Of a stretch of 63,000 bases of DNA, positions 54,809-63,000 are shown piece after piece. Made by a program: the position numbers and the translations under genes. The stretch is from the NCBI GenBank assembly GCA_016788865.1, contig JAEUSB010000020.1, positions 1-63,000 of the forward strand, in the 5' to 3' direction. Within the stretch, counting starts at the first letter, position 1; the number at the start of each line of letters is the position of its first letter. Below the pieces are notes generated by a model, which saw only the letters and a list, made by a program, of their open reading frames with translations, was not told the DNA's origin and made no database searches. This DNA comes from Leptospirales bacterium. GTDB taxonomy: Bacteria; Spirochaetota; Leptospiria; Leptospirales; Leptonemataceae.

Positions 54809-55369
54809 ATGTTAAACAGACTAGCCATCCCGGCCCTCATACTTTCAAGCGCGTTGCTCTATTGTTCATCCAGTCAGGAACAATCCACAACCACGGACCG
54901 TGGAACCACAACGGCGCCAACCACTGGTTGCGTTCAGGGAACCTGTGAAACAGGTGAAGGCGCTTTTGTTTATCCCGGTGGAGACAAATATGCCGGCACT
55001 TTCAAAGGCGGTTTGCGCGACGGGAAGGGTGTACTCGATTATGCTTCCGGTGATCGTTATGTTGGCGAGTTCGCAGGGGATAAGCGCTCCGGAAATGGAA
55101 CCTACACCTTCGCAAACGGCGACGTGTATGTGGGGCAGTTCAAAGATGGGGAACGCTCCGGCAACGGTGTATATACTTTTAAAGAAGGTCCAATCTTCGA
55201 AGGAATGTTTCAGAACGATGGCAAGAGCGGTAACGGCAATCTGAAGATTGCAGAGAAGATTCGCAAATGCGAGCTGCAAGATCGGAAGATCCTCTGCGAA
55301 GCAGAAAAGGCTCCGGAGACAAAGACCGAGCCTGCTAAAACTGAACCCGCAAAAACAGACACCAAGTAA
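54809..55369 (+). CDS. MORN-repeat lipoprotein
   Basis: A 186-residue protein with a lipobox (SALLYC, Cys19), a Thr-rich stalk, four MORN repeats (GDKYAGTFKGGLRDGKG, GDRYVGEFAGDKRSGNG, GDVYVGQFKDGERSGNG, GPIFEGMFQNDGKSGNG) and a tail with the repeated unit AKTEP. MORN repeats bind membranes or proteins. Probably surface- or periplasm-anchored. Divergent from the SCO gene. Confidence 0.85.
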   Translation: MLNRLAIPALILSSALLYCSSSQEQSTTTDRGTTTAPTTGCVQGTCETGEGAFVYPGGDKYAGTFKGGLRDGKGVLDYASGDRYVGEFAGDKRSGNGTYTFANGDVYVGQFKDGERSGNGVYTFKEGPIFEGMFQNDGKSGNGNLKIAEKIRKCELQDRKILCEAEKAPETKTEPAKTEPAKTDTK

Positions 55370-55381
55370 TCTCGCTCAACA

Positions 55382-55403
55382 GGTGCCGCGGCAATGCGGC
55401 ACC
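55382..55403 (+). terminator. Hairpin after the MORN gene
   Basis: GGTGCCGC and GCGGCACC form an 8-bp stem with a 6-base loop, 13 bases after the stop. The following bases (GTTCCATTCT) are only weakly T-rich. Confidence 0.5.
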
Positions 55404-55708
55404 GTTCCATTCTCTCGCATTTTCCAACCTTATTCCGAACTGATTCTCGATCGTTCGAGATCTGTGACCAACCTATCGGACTGGTTCGTCCTTCCGGATC
55501 GCGCGATCCGCACAGACTTTCCCATCTTACTCTAACACGTACCTGGGACAGTGCCCGCTTGACGAAACCGAACGTGTCTGCTACAGCGGCCGGCGTCTGA
55601 TCCGACGGGCCGCCCCCGCCGAAATTCCTTTCCTGCTCCCACCTCCAAAAACCACCCACGGGGGTGGGGAACGTGTGCCCGCTGGGTGGCGCTCATAAGA
55701 GCGAAGGC

Positions 55709-55738
55709 AAAAAAAAACCGGCCCCCGGGGGACCGGCT
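55709..55738 (-). terminator. Terminator of the Fe-S oxidoreductase gene
   Basis: Read on the minus strand, AGCCGG-TCCCCCGGGGG-CCGGTT forms a GC-rich stem followed by a run of nine T (the A run at 55709-55717). It stands about 30 bases after the stop codon at 55769. Confidence 0.85.
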
Positions 55739-55768
55739 TCTCTGTTCCGGCGAACCCGGAAGTTCGGA

Positions 55769-58078
55769 TTAGTGGTGGGCTGACGCGGTCAGCTTGGAGA
55801 ATCCACCGGCCGTTACAGGGCCAGTTCCATTCTTCATTCCGGCAGCGACGAGCTCGGCCACGTCGAGAACCTTAACGTGTTCCTGCATTCCGGCTGCTTT
55901 GACACCGTCAGTGATCATCACGTTACAGAAAGGACAAGCGGTCGCAATCGTATCAGCACCTGTATCAGTCAGTTGACCGGTGCGCTTAACGTTTACGCGA
56001 TCGTATTCTTCTTCCATCCACATCTGTGCTCCACCGGCTCCACAGCAAAGTGAAGTCTTGTGGTGATCGGATGCTTCTGCGAGGTCCATTCCGAGAGCAG
56101 CCTTAACGATAGAACGTGGCTGTTCGTAGATGTCGTTGTAGCGACCCAGGTAGCAAGAATCGTGATACGTTCCGCGACGTGATTTCATTTGATCCACTGC
56201 CGCTGGATCCATTTCGATCTTCTCTTCGCGGAGGAGATCGTCGATGAAATCAGAGTGATGCTGAACATCGTAGTTTCCGCCCAGTTGCGGATATTCGTTT
56301 TTCAGCGTGTTGTAGCAATGCGGGCAGGCCGTTACGATCTTCTTCACATTGTACTTGTTCATTGTTTCAATGTTGGTTTGAGCCAGCGTCTGGAACAGGT
56401 ATTCGTTTCCACCACGACGAGCGCTATCGCCCGTGCAATTTTCCTCGGTTCCGAGGATGCTGAATTTCACGCCTGCATTTTGCATAATTTTCACAAAAGA
56501 GCGCGCTACTTCTTTGTTCCGATCATCGAATGATCCGGCACAACCTACCCAGTAGAGTACGTCAACATTGGCGTTTTCTTCCATGGTTGTAACACCAAGG
56601 TCTTTGCACCAATCCGCACGTGTATGAGCGCCCACACCCCAAGGATTGGAGTTGTTTTCCATGTTCTGGAAAGCAAGCTGCAGGTGCGATGGGAAGCGGC
56701 TTTCGGCCAGAACCAGGTTCCGGCGCATTTCAAGAATTGCTTCGAGCTGGTTGTTTCCAACCGGGCAGGCTTCCACGCAGGCGTAGCAGGACGTGCAACC
56801 CCAGAGCTCTTGCTCGGTAATGTACGGGTCACCAATGACTGGAGCCGCTGGATCTTCTGTTTTGAGCAGAGTCTTCGAATTCTCGATCATGGAATGTTTG
56901 ATGTCTACCATGATCTTTTTTGGATCGAGTGGTTTGCCTGTGCGATTTGCAGGGCATTCAACGGTACAGCGACCGCACTCAATGCAGGACAAACCGTCGA
57001 GCATGCTTGTCCATGGAAGTTCGCGGACGTTGCCAGCTCCGTAGACAGTGGCATTTTCCATATCCATTGGAAGCATCGCGCCACGAGGTGTGTCGCGAAT
57101 CAAAAAGAAGTTCATTGGAGCAAAGATCAAATGCGAGTGTTTGGAGAGAGGAACCACAACCATGAACGCATAGACGGTAACGATGTGCGTCCACCAGGAG
57201 AAGTTGCGCACTGCAAGGGCTTCTCCCTGACCTTCCATTCCCATGAGCTGCAGGATTTTCAGCGTGGCTGCGCTTACCCAGGAAGCTGCATGCTTGCCTG
57301 ATACGATTTGATCCGCGGCCGCCGAGGCAAGCGTTGAGACCATCAAAGTTGAAATCAAAAAGAGGACAATAGCCGATTGTGCAGAAGGAATATCAAGTCC
57401 GGTGGCGCGGCGTCCCCATCTCCGGTATGCAAAGAATGCAAGACCAATCAATACCAGCACTGAGAAGTTCTGAACGACCGCTTCGAATACTTCTGGTCCA
57501 GAACCAACCAGCAACGCTCCAATCAAACCAACCTGGCCCAGGAGGAGCAGGAGGAAAGCCCACTGTGCGCCGGCACTGCGAGTGGCTTTGAAGTTCTTAC
57601 CAATGCTGAGTGAGTTATAAATGAAGAAGGTGACCGAGATCGTGAACACAAGGCCCAGGATAGCAAGGCCTGTGGCAGCTCCAGCGCTCAGCCACGATTT
57701 CTTATCTACGAGCTCGAGCCCGAGGTAGGTGTACTCTGGCAGGAGGAAGGTGTAAGGTTCAATGCCGCTCGATTTCAGGAACGTCCAGGCGTTGCCTGCA
57801 ATCATCTGACTGACAGTGTGCATGCCATAGACCAGGAATCCGTAGAAGATAAACGAGTGCATGATTCCGCGAACCGGGTGCTTGAAGAGCTTCTGCTGCA
57901 ATACTACATTAAACAGGAAAGAGCGCAGGCGGGCTTCCATTGCTGCGAGCTTTGGAACCTTTTGGCCTTTCGCAACTGTCTTGAGCCTGTAGACAATGGC
58001 CCCAACAAAAATGCTGGCAGCAGTTAGAAAGAGTAGTACATGAAAAACGTGGATCAGTATATCTTGACTGGAAGGCAT
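55769..58078 (-). CDS. Membrane Fe-S oxidoreductase, ETF:quinone / HdrD-like
   Basis: A 769-residue fusion. The N-terminal ~330 residues are a NarI-like cytochrome b-type membrane domain with several helices and His residues (HPVRGIMHSF). Two 4Fe-4S sites follow: CIECGRCTVECP and CTSCYACVEACP. The last ~300 residues hold two CCG domains (GCAGSFDDRN, ACPHCYNTLKNEYP, HDSCYLGRYND, SLCCGAGGAQMW). This is the layout of the enzyme that passes electrons from ETF to menaquinone in bacteria that oxidise fatty acids (EMO/EtfD-like) and of heterodisulfide reductase D. ETF genes are not in the window. Monocistronic, with its own terminator. Confidence 0.85.
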   Translation of the reverse strand: MPSSQDILIHVFHVLLFLTAASIFVGAIVYRLKTVAKGQKVPKLAAMEARLRSFLFNVVLQQKLFKHPVRGIMHSFIFYGFLVYGMHTVSQMIAGNAWTFLKSSGIEPYTFLLPEYTYLGLELVDKKSWLSAGAATGLAILGLVFTISVTFFIYNSLSIGKNFKATRSAGAQWAFLLLLLGQVGLIGALLVGSGPEVFEAVVQNFSVLVLIGLAFFAYRRWGRRATGLDIPSAQSAIVLFLISTLMVSTLASAAADQIVSGKHAASWVSAATLKILQLMGMEGQGEALAVRNFSWWTHIVTVYAFMVVVPLSKHSHLIFAPMNFFLIRDTPRGAMLPMDMENATVYGAGNVRELPWTSMLDGLSCIECGRCTVECPANRTGKPLDPKKIMVDIKHSMIENSKTLLKTEDPAAPVIGDPYITEQELWGCTSCYACVEACPVGNNQLEAILEMRRNLVLAESRFPSHLQLAFQNMENNSNPWGVGAHTRADWCKDLGVTTMEENANVDVLYWVGCAGSFDDRNKEVARSFVKIMQNAGVKFSILGTEENCTGDSARRGGNEYLFQTLAQTNIETMNKYNVKKIVTACPHCYNTLKNEYPQLGGNYDVQHHSDFIDDLLREEKIEMDPAAVDQMKSRRGTYHDSCYLGRYNDIYEQPRSIVKAALGMDLAEASDHHKTSLCCGAGGAQMWMEEEYDRVNVKRTGQLTDTGADTIATACPFCNVMITDGVKAAGMQEHVKVLDVAELVAAGMKNGTGPVTAGGFSKLTASAHH

Positions 58079-58190
58079 ATTCCTCGTCCCAAAATGGAAT
58101 TCCTGGTCAGGGAACCCGAATATGGTATTTCGTCCAGAAAAAAGCTATTCCGGGGCGTGTTGTGACACTTCCTGGGCCTGGTAGTTTCAA

Positions 58191-59264
58191 ATGAACCAAC
58201 CTGCGGACAAAATCCTGGAAAAGGCGCTCGATGGTCAGCGTATCTCTCCTGAAGAAGCACTGATCCTGTATCGGGACGGGGACTTCCTGAAAATCCAGAT
58301 GGCGGCGCGCGAGCTGCGCAACCGCAAATTGCCGCCTGAAATCGCCACGTATACGATGTTCCGCGTAGTGAACTATACGAACTTTTGTAACGTGGAATGC
58401 TCCTTCTGCAGCTTCATGGACGAGATCGGCTCGGGCAAGGGGTATGTCCTCACAACGGATCAAATTCGCGAAAAGATGCGCGAATCGCTTTCCATCGGCT
58501 GCAACCAGATGTTCCTCCAGGGTGGGGTCTACCCTGATCTCAAATTCGACTACTATACCGACGTGATGTCGGTCGTGAAAGAGCTCGGCGATGTTCACAT
58601 TCGCGGGTTTTCCCCGGTAGAACTCATCTCTATGGAGAAAACGTTCGGAATGCCTCTGCGCGAAGTGCTGCGAAAGCTCAAAGCGGCTGGCCTCGACACT
58701 GTCCCTGGTGCTGGCGCTGAGATTCTCACCGAGCGCATGCGCAACATCCTCTCGCCCAAGAAATCGAGTGTCGAAGAGTGGGTGAGGGCCCTTCGCACAT
58801 GCCACGAAGAGGGCCTTCCGGGAAGTGCCAATGTTGTATTTGGTTCCGACGAGACTCAGGATGAAGTGATTGAGCATTTGCGTGTAGTGCGGGACCTCCA
58901 GGATGAGACGGGCGGATTTCTGGCATTCATTCCCTGGACATTCCAGAAGCAGACCAAGAAGTTTTACGTTCGTAACGTCGCCGCACCCGAGTATCTCAAG
59001 GTGCTGGGTATTTGCCGCATCTTCCTGGATAACATTGATCACATTGAGACATCGCTCATGGTGCTTGGAACCGGGGTTGGCTCGATTGCATTGCATTCTG
59101 GCGCAGACGACATCTCAAGCGTCATTCTCGAAGAAAACGTGCTACGTAGCTACGGCCTGAAATCAGAAGAGAAGGCAGTCGAGTTCATCAAGGACAGTGG
59201 ATTCACGCCGCAGTATCGCGACTTGTTGTATGTGCCCAGAGCTCGCTCGCTTGCCGCTGTTTAA
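58191..59264 (+). CDS. mqnC: MqnC-like dehypoxanthine futalosine cyclase
   Basis: A 357-residue radical-SAM enzyme of the futalosine route to menaquinone. The cluster Cys are in [12 protein letters not shown] (CxxxCxxC). [34 protein letters not shown] and [17 protein letters not shown] follow the MqnC rather than the MqnE pattern, so cyclisation of dehypoxanthinyl futalosine is likely. It is divergent from the ETF:quinone oxidoreductase gene, which fits a menaquinone-using respiratory chain. Confidence 0.85.
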   Translation: MNQPADKILEKALDGQRISPEEALILYRDGDFLKIQMAARELRNRKLPPEIATYTMFRVVNYTNFCNVECSFCSFMDEIGSGKGYVLTTDQIREKMRESLSIGCNQMFLQGGVYPDLKFDYYTDVMSVVKELGDVHIRGFSPVELISMEKTFGMPLREVLRKLKAAGLDTVPGAGAEILTERMRNILSPKKSSVEEWVRALRTCHEEGLPGSANVVFGSDETQDEVIEHLRVVRDLQDETGGFLAFIPWTFQKQTKKFYVRNVAAPEYLKVLGICRIFLDNIDHIETSLMVLGTGVGSIALHSGADDISSVILEENVLRSYGLKSEEKAVEFIKDSGFTPQYRDLLYVPRARSLAAV

Positions 59265-59282
59265 TCTCGTCGTCAGGGCATG

Positions 59283-59313
59283 AAAAAGCCGGATGATTTG
59301 CATCACCCGGCTT
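59283..59313 (-). terminator. Terminator of the P83/100 gene
   Basis: Minus strand: AAGCCGGGTGAT and ATCATCCGGCTT pair around a short GCAA loop with one mismatch, followed by TTTTT. It stands 24 bases after the stop of the P83/100-like gene, and can also face the convergent mqnC. Confidence 0.8.
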
Positions 59314-59336
59314 CTCGAAATCGAATTTGGTCGATC

Positions 59337-60998
59337 TCAGTTTGGAGGCGTAATCGTCTTCAGATGTTTCAGGTCCGTACGGTTGAAAGCCTTGATGGTT
59401 GTTGCACCGGCTCCCTGCGCCTTACCTGTTACATAGATCTTCTCATTGTAGAAAGTGATGTCTGAATCGCCGCTGATTGGCTCGCTTGAACGCGCATCCA
59501 TGCTCAGATCTGGATTGAATCTGGTCAGGTAATACTGGCCGTCTTTGATTTCGATTCCATAGATCTTGTTGTCGCGCAGGATCAGTGGAGATCTCCAGTA
59601 AACACTCTCTTTTGAGCGGGTTTTGAGGCCCAGTTTGTCCTGGTCCAGCATTGCCAGAGTGTGTGCGTCAGAGCCGTTTTCGTAGCCAATTACAAGGATT
59701 CCCTGGCCCGGAACTACAATGAATTCACGGCCGCAGATGTTTGTAAATGGACTCTTGAACAGAGTGTCGTCCTTAACCGGATCGAGCATCCAGAGTTCAT
59801 TTGAGTAGTGACCTTCGCTGTGGTACTTGATAAAGCGGAGGAATACGATTTTGTCGCCAACCACGTTATCGCTTTTCTTCTCTTTGTCTTCAGCCTGCTT
59901 TTTCAGGTCCTGGTTTTCTTGCTTCAGCGTTTCAACTTTCTTGGCTTCATCGGTCTTTGCAGTGTCTGTCTTGGCCGTGTCAGTCTTGTTTTCCTTTTGG
60001 TCTTTGACTTCCTTGGCTTCTTCTTTTACCTTCTGCTCTTCTTTCTTGACATCCGCTTCTTGCTTCTTCAGCTCCGTTTCTTGCTTTTTGATATCTTGTT
60101 GCTTGGCTTCTTCTTTCTTGATTTCAGCCGCATTCTTAACCGGATCCTTGTTCAGTTCCTGGAGTTTTTTTCCAGTATCCTGCTTCTGTTGTTGTAGTGT
60201 ATCCTGTTGTTTTTGAATGTCCTGCTTCTTTTGATCGATTGTCTGCTGTTGTTTCTTCAGATCCTGTTCTTTCTGATCGAGCTTGGTGGTTGTTTCTTGC
60301 TTCCGACGGTCTTCGATGTCTGTGAGTTTCTTGGTATCATCCTTCTTTGCGTCAGTTGTTTCTTTTTTGATTTCGTTTGTGTTAACGTCTGTCTTACCCG
60401 GACGCACCACGTTCTTCACCAGAGGAATGATGATTTCAGTTTTGCCGGCCCAGTTCTTATAAGAGCGATCAATCCCAACTTTGTCCGGTGTCAGGGCGCT
60501 TATTACCTGGTCCGTGTACTTGCCCTTTAGTTTTTCGATTCCGCCGCGCTGCTTTGCATTGTAATAGAGGATGAACTGACTCATTGTCACGGAATCATTC
60601 GCATTGTATTCAAAGGCCTGTTGCGCATAACCCTGGATGATACGTTGAACGGCATTGATATGCGCAAAGTTCGCATTGGCATCGATGGTAATAATGTCAG
60701 CACCAAATCCAGCCGCGTCCTTGTCGTATACGCGTTTGATCTGAACTCCGTCCTTTGAACCCTGTCCGGTGGTAATAACGGACGTTGCCAGCGCCTTGCC
60801 CGATTCAATACTCTGGCGCCGGGCGGCGTCCGTTGCAGGGAGGTTGCTTGCGTTGATGAATTCAACACGACCCGTCCGAATCTCCTCTTCAGAGAGTTTG
60901 GGAGCCGGCGTCTTCTGATCGTTCAGATCAGACTTGGGCTGGCTAAATACGATAACGGGTGCTAATAGAAATGCGAGCAGGAGCAGGGTCTTTCTCAT
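59337..60998 (-). CDS. P83/100-family exported antigen
   Basis: A 553-residue protein of the spirochaete P83/100 family: signal peptide (~1-19), a folded N-terminal part (~35-200, with LYYNAKQRGGIEKLKGKY), a long Lys/Glu/Gln-rich coiled coil (~215-375, with repeats DTAKTDTAKTDEAKK), and a C-terminal beta domain (~380-553) that resembles a propeller (IVFLRFIKYHSEGHYSNEL...). The same order is found in Borrelia P83/100. Likely periplasmic. Monocistronic with its own terminator; divergent from mfd. A strong marker of spirochaete origin. Confidence 0.82.
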   Translation of the reverse strand: MRKTLLLLAFLLAPVIVFSQPKSDLNDQKTPAPKLSEEEIRTGRVEFINASNLPATDAARRQSIESGKALATSVITTGQGSKDGVQIKRVYDKDAAGFGADIITIDANANFAHINAVQRIIQGYAQQAFEYNANDSVTMSQFILYYNAKQRGGIEKLKGKYTDQVISALTPDKVGIDRSYKNWAGKTEIIIPLVKNVVRPGKTDVNTNEIKKETTDAKKDDTKKLTDIEDRRKQETTTKLDQKEQDLKKQQQTIDQKKQDIQKQQDTLQQQKQDTGKKLQELNKDPVKNAAEIKKEEAKQQDIKKQETELKKQEADVKKEEQKVKEEAKEVKDQKENKTDTAKTDTAKTDEAKKVETLKQENQDLKKQAEDKEKKSDNVVGDKIVFLRFIKYHSEGHYSNELWMLDPVKDDTLFKSPFTNICGREFIVVPGQGILVIGYENGSDAHTLAMLDQDKLGLKTRSKESVYWRSPLILRDNKIYGIEIKDGQYYLTRFNPDLSMDARSSEPISGDSDITFYNEKIYVTGKAQGAGATTIKAFNRTDLKHLKTITPPN

Positions 60999-61205
60999 AT
61001 GCCGTACGATCCTTCTTATTTTGTGACAGTCAATGTTTAATTTCGGTCCCCGGAGTGGCGAAAATGAGCATTCGGCAGAATTAAGCGACCTCCGTTTCGG
61101 GTCTCACGGTGTCTGGGAGGCCGAAGGGTGCGACGACTGGGGGTTCATCCGTTCTGGCGAGGGAATAAGGCATGACGCTGTAAGCGGCCAAAAAAACTGG
61201 ACTCA

Positions 61206-63000
61206 TTGGATTCGCTCGTCAAGGCCTATGCGAGCCACTACTCCCCCTTCCAGGCAACGACAGTCGAGGAACTGCCGGCTGCAGGGTTCTCCCTTGTCCT
61301 GGCCGCCTATCTACAGAATAACAAGGACCAGCTCATCGTAGTGGCCCCTGATGAGAGCCAGGCCCGTCGGGTTGCCGACGAAGTGCGCTTCTTTGGGTTT
61401 TCCTCGACATTCCTGCCTTCGAGACAGGTCCTCCCTTACGAGGATGTTCGCGTCTCTCGAGACGTGGAAAGCGAGAGGCTCCAGGCAATCTCAAATCTCG
61501 CGTTTGCCCGCCTTGTGACCACAACCCCGGCCGTCCTTTTCGAAAAGTTCTATCTATCCAGCAAGACGCTGAAGGTCAAGACCGAACAAGAGTTCGCGCC
61601 TGAGTTACTGGCGAGACAATTGGTCGAACTGGGTTATACACCCGTCGATAGAACGGAGGTTCCAGGAGAATTTACGCGCAAGGCCGGGATTATCGACGTG
61701 TTTCCGTCGAATCATGCTCAGCCCGTTCGCATTGATTTCTTTGATGAACTGATCGAAACACTGCGCCAATTCGATCCAGAAAGTCAGATTGGATCCAATC
61801 GCTTAGAGAATCTCATCATCGCGCCCGCGACTGAGATCATTCTAGATGAAGAGCAATCGATGTCTTTGCGCGAAATACTCCACAAAGAATTTGCGGGAAA
61901 GATTCAACCGGTTTGGTCGGATCCGGAAACCGGACTGCTCAATTCGCGCGACTGCGAATCCCTGCACGAGTTCGTCTCGCTCCTTTTGCCGGGGCAAACC
62001 TTGCAGGATCTGGTATCAAAGAAATCCCGGCTGGTTCTTGCGGATTCAGGGGCAATAGAGGAAAAATTTGCACTGATCCGCCGAGAGATATCGGAGTGCT
62101 TTGAGAAGACTTCAAAGACCCATGCCTGTGTTCCGGCAGCCCGCGCTTTTTCAAATCTGGAAGAACCGACAAAGCCCTTTGGCCAGCATCTGTCCCTTGA
62201 GCCCGGTGAAATTCTAGGCGTTACGGGGATCCAGCGCGTGGAAGGTGTGAAAGGCAGAATTGCGGAAATCCAGAAGGGTATCATAGATCTGGTTCAAAGC
62301 GGACAGATGATTTGCATTACGGCCGTTGACCGTGCCCAGGTGGATAGAATTTCCGGGATCTTCAAGACACAGAAAGAACTCAAGACTCAGATTCTAGAAG
62401 AATTCCGCCTAACGTCAAAGAAAGATCAGCTTTCGCTCGTAGTATCGCCTTTGCTCGAAGGCATTCGAATCCCGGCGCTGAACGCCCAGATTCTGACCGA
62501 CGCCGACCTGTTTGGCCGCGGGTACAAAAAGAAGTCGTACTTCAAGCGACGGAAATCCTCTCCAATTGAATCCTTCCTGGATCTCAAGGAAAACGATATT
62601 GTAGTTCACGTGAATCACGGGATTGGTCGCTTCCTCAAACTGGAACGGGTAAACGCGGCCGGTCGTGAAAGGGATTTCCTTGTTCTCGAATACGCCGACA
62701 AAGATCGGCTGTATGTTCCGCTTGATCAAATCGCAATGGTGCAGCGCTATTCTGCACCCACGGATTCTCCAAGGCTCGATTCGCTTGGTAAGGCTTCGTT
62801 TAAGAAGGTTCGCGAAAGGGTAGAAGCCCGTGCAGAAGAACTGGCGCAGGAGCTCATCAAGATCTATTCCGCGCGGATGAACACGACGGGCTTCTCATAT
62901 CCTCCCGATACAATGTGGCAGGATGAGTTTGAGTCCGCATTTGAATGGGAAGAAACGCAGGATCAGCTCGTAGCAATCGAGGCGGTCAAAAAAGACATGG
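61206..63000 (+). CDS. mfd: Transcription-repair coupling factor Mfd (5' part)
   Basis: The gene runs off the window after 598 codons. It encodes the ATPase that removes stalled RNA polymerase and recruits UvrA. The visible part covers the UvrB-like modules (~1-330, with LPSRQVLPYEDV, TEVPGEFTRKAGIIDVF), the RNA-polymerase-interacting CarD-like domain (~450-510, with ENDIVVHVNHGIGRF and FLVLEYADKDRLYVPLDQI) and the start of the helicase part. The TTG at 61206 gives MDSLVKAYASHY; in-frame stop at ~61171 bounds it, and no ATG fits. No clear ribosome site. Confidence 0.9.
   Translation, partial: MDSLVKAYASHYSPFQATTVEELPAAGFSLVLAAYLQNNKDQLIVVAPDESQARRVADEVRFFGFSSTFLPSRQVLPYEDVRVSRDVESERLQAISNLAFARLVTTTPAVLFEKFYLSSKTLKVKTEQEFAPELLARQLVELGYTPVDRTEVPGEFTRKAGIIDVFPSNHAQPVRIDFFDELIETLRQFDPESQIGSNRLENLIIAPATEIILDEEQSMSLREILHKEFAGKIQPVWSDPETGLLNSRDCESLHEFVSLLLPGQTLQDLVSKKSRLVLADSGAIEEKFALIRREISECFEKTSKTHACVPAARAFSNLEEPTKPFGQHLSLEPGEILGVTGIQRVEGVKGRIAEIQKGIIDLVQSGQMICITAVDRAQVDRISGIFKTQKELKTQILEEFRLTSKKDQLSLVVSPLLEGIRIPALNAQILTDADLFGRGYKKKSYFKRRKSSPIESFLDLKENDIVVHVNHGIGRFLKLERVNAAGRERDFLVLEYADKDRLYVPLDQIAMVQRYSAPTDSPRLDSLGKASFKKVRERVEARAEELAQELIKIYSARMNTTGFSYPPDTMWQDEFESAFEWEETQDQLVAIEAVKKDM

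Larger units (their letters stand above)
55370..55768 (+). other. Gene-free region between two convergent genes
   Basis: About 400 bases with no credible gene. It holds a hairpin at 55382-55403, smaller ones near 55670-55685 (CCACCC/GGGTGG) and 55690-55704 (CGCTC/GAGCG), and a strong terminator for the minus-strand gene at 55709-55738. Between 55404 and 55660 I see nothing recognisable. Confidence 0.6.

Noticed and set aside
55304..55369. Short tandem repeat at the end of the MORN gene as a possible phase-variable tract
   Set aside because: The AKTEP units are in-frame 15-base repeats of only two to three copies, so length change would not switch the gene off.
56624..57301. A 225-codon plus-strand open frame
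   Set aside because: Antisense to the Fe-S oxidoreductase gene; no domain and no promoter or ribosome site.
59808..60216. Very hydrophobic plus-strand frames that look like membrane proteins
   Set aside because: They are the reverse reading of the Lys/Glu/Gln-rich coiled coil of the P83/100 gene, which turns into Leu/Phe/Ser-rich sequence.

Overview
The window reads as a stretch of chromosome from a spirochaete of the order Leptospirales with roughly 50-55% GC, closer to Leptonema or Turneriella than to the AT-rich Leptospira species. The clues are a P83/100-type antigen (59337-60998), spirochaete-style lipoprotein signals (VSSC, AAC, LYC), 7TM/SpoIIE-type signalling proteins, a caa3 oxidase, a futalosine-type menaquinone gene, fatty-acid electron-transfer genes and several helical proteins of a kind seen in Leptospirales. 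The assignment is inference from gene content. I saw no prophage, insertion sequence, CRISPR array or rRNA.

Layout. 1-1860: end of an unrecognised protein and a secreted lipase-like protein, closed by two tandem terminators. 1929-5850: a coupled Rieske, HAD phosphatase and fatty-acyl reductase/acyltransferase operon, probably for lipid synthesis. 5890-15575: compact housekeeping region (DUF2231, HEAT lipoprotein, MoeB/ThiF, Zn ribbon, LapA, RsmD, processive GT2, an unknown CHAT-like protein, PilZ, PtsN, ClpP, DivIC-like, enolase). 15630-19043: permease, cyclic-nucleotide protein, five tRNAs and a beta-propeller lipoprotein. 19076-22397: tig-clpP-clpX, in which ClpP has Asn where the catalytic Ser belongs. 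22398-22758: a structured, repeat-bearing intergenic region. 22759-30262: VOC protein, TatAC, thioredoxin, a metallo-beta-lactamase/double cNMP-domain fusion, prepilin peptidase, aminotransferase. 30339-40639: midasin-like AAA/VWA protein, gamma-carbonic anhydrase, RibBA, ClpS-like protein, TlpA, GuaA, SpeE.

40867-47771 is the most accessory-looking section. It has a 7TM-SpoIIE-TPR signalling lipoprotein and an AraC regulator, followed by two strictosidine-synthase-like propeller proteins flanking an M24 peptidase. Two transcription units there carry the same 21-bp element at the same distance from a -10 box, which suggests a local AraC regulon. 47786-54711: two tRNAs, then a SCO-coxB-coxA-coxC-coxD-yyaL operon. 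54809-63000: MORN lipoprotein, ETF:quinone-type Fe-S oxidoreductase, MqnC, P83/100 and the 5' part of mfd.

Metabolically the genes fit an aerobe that feeds electrons, plausibly from fatty-acid oxidation, through menaquinone to a caa3 oxidase. The strongest candidates for something new are the serine-less ClpP next to ClpX, the AraC/propeller/M24 regulon, the midasin-like protein with lost active sites, and the CHAT-like protein coupled to a glycosyltransferase.
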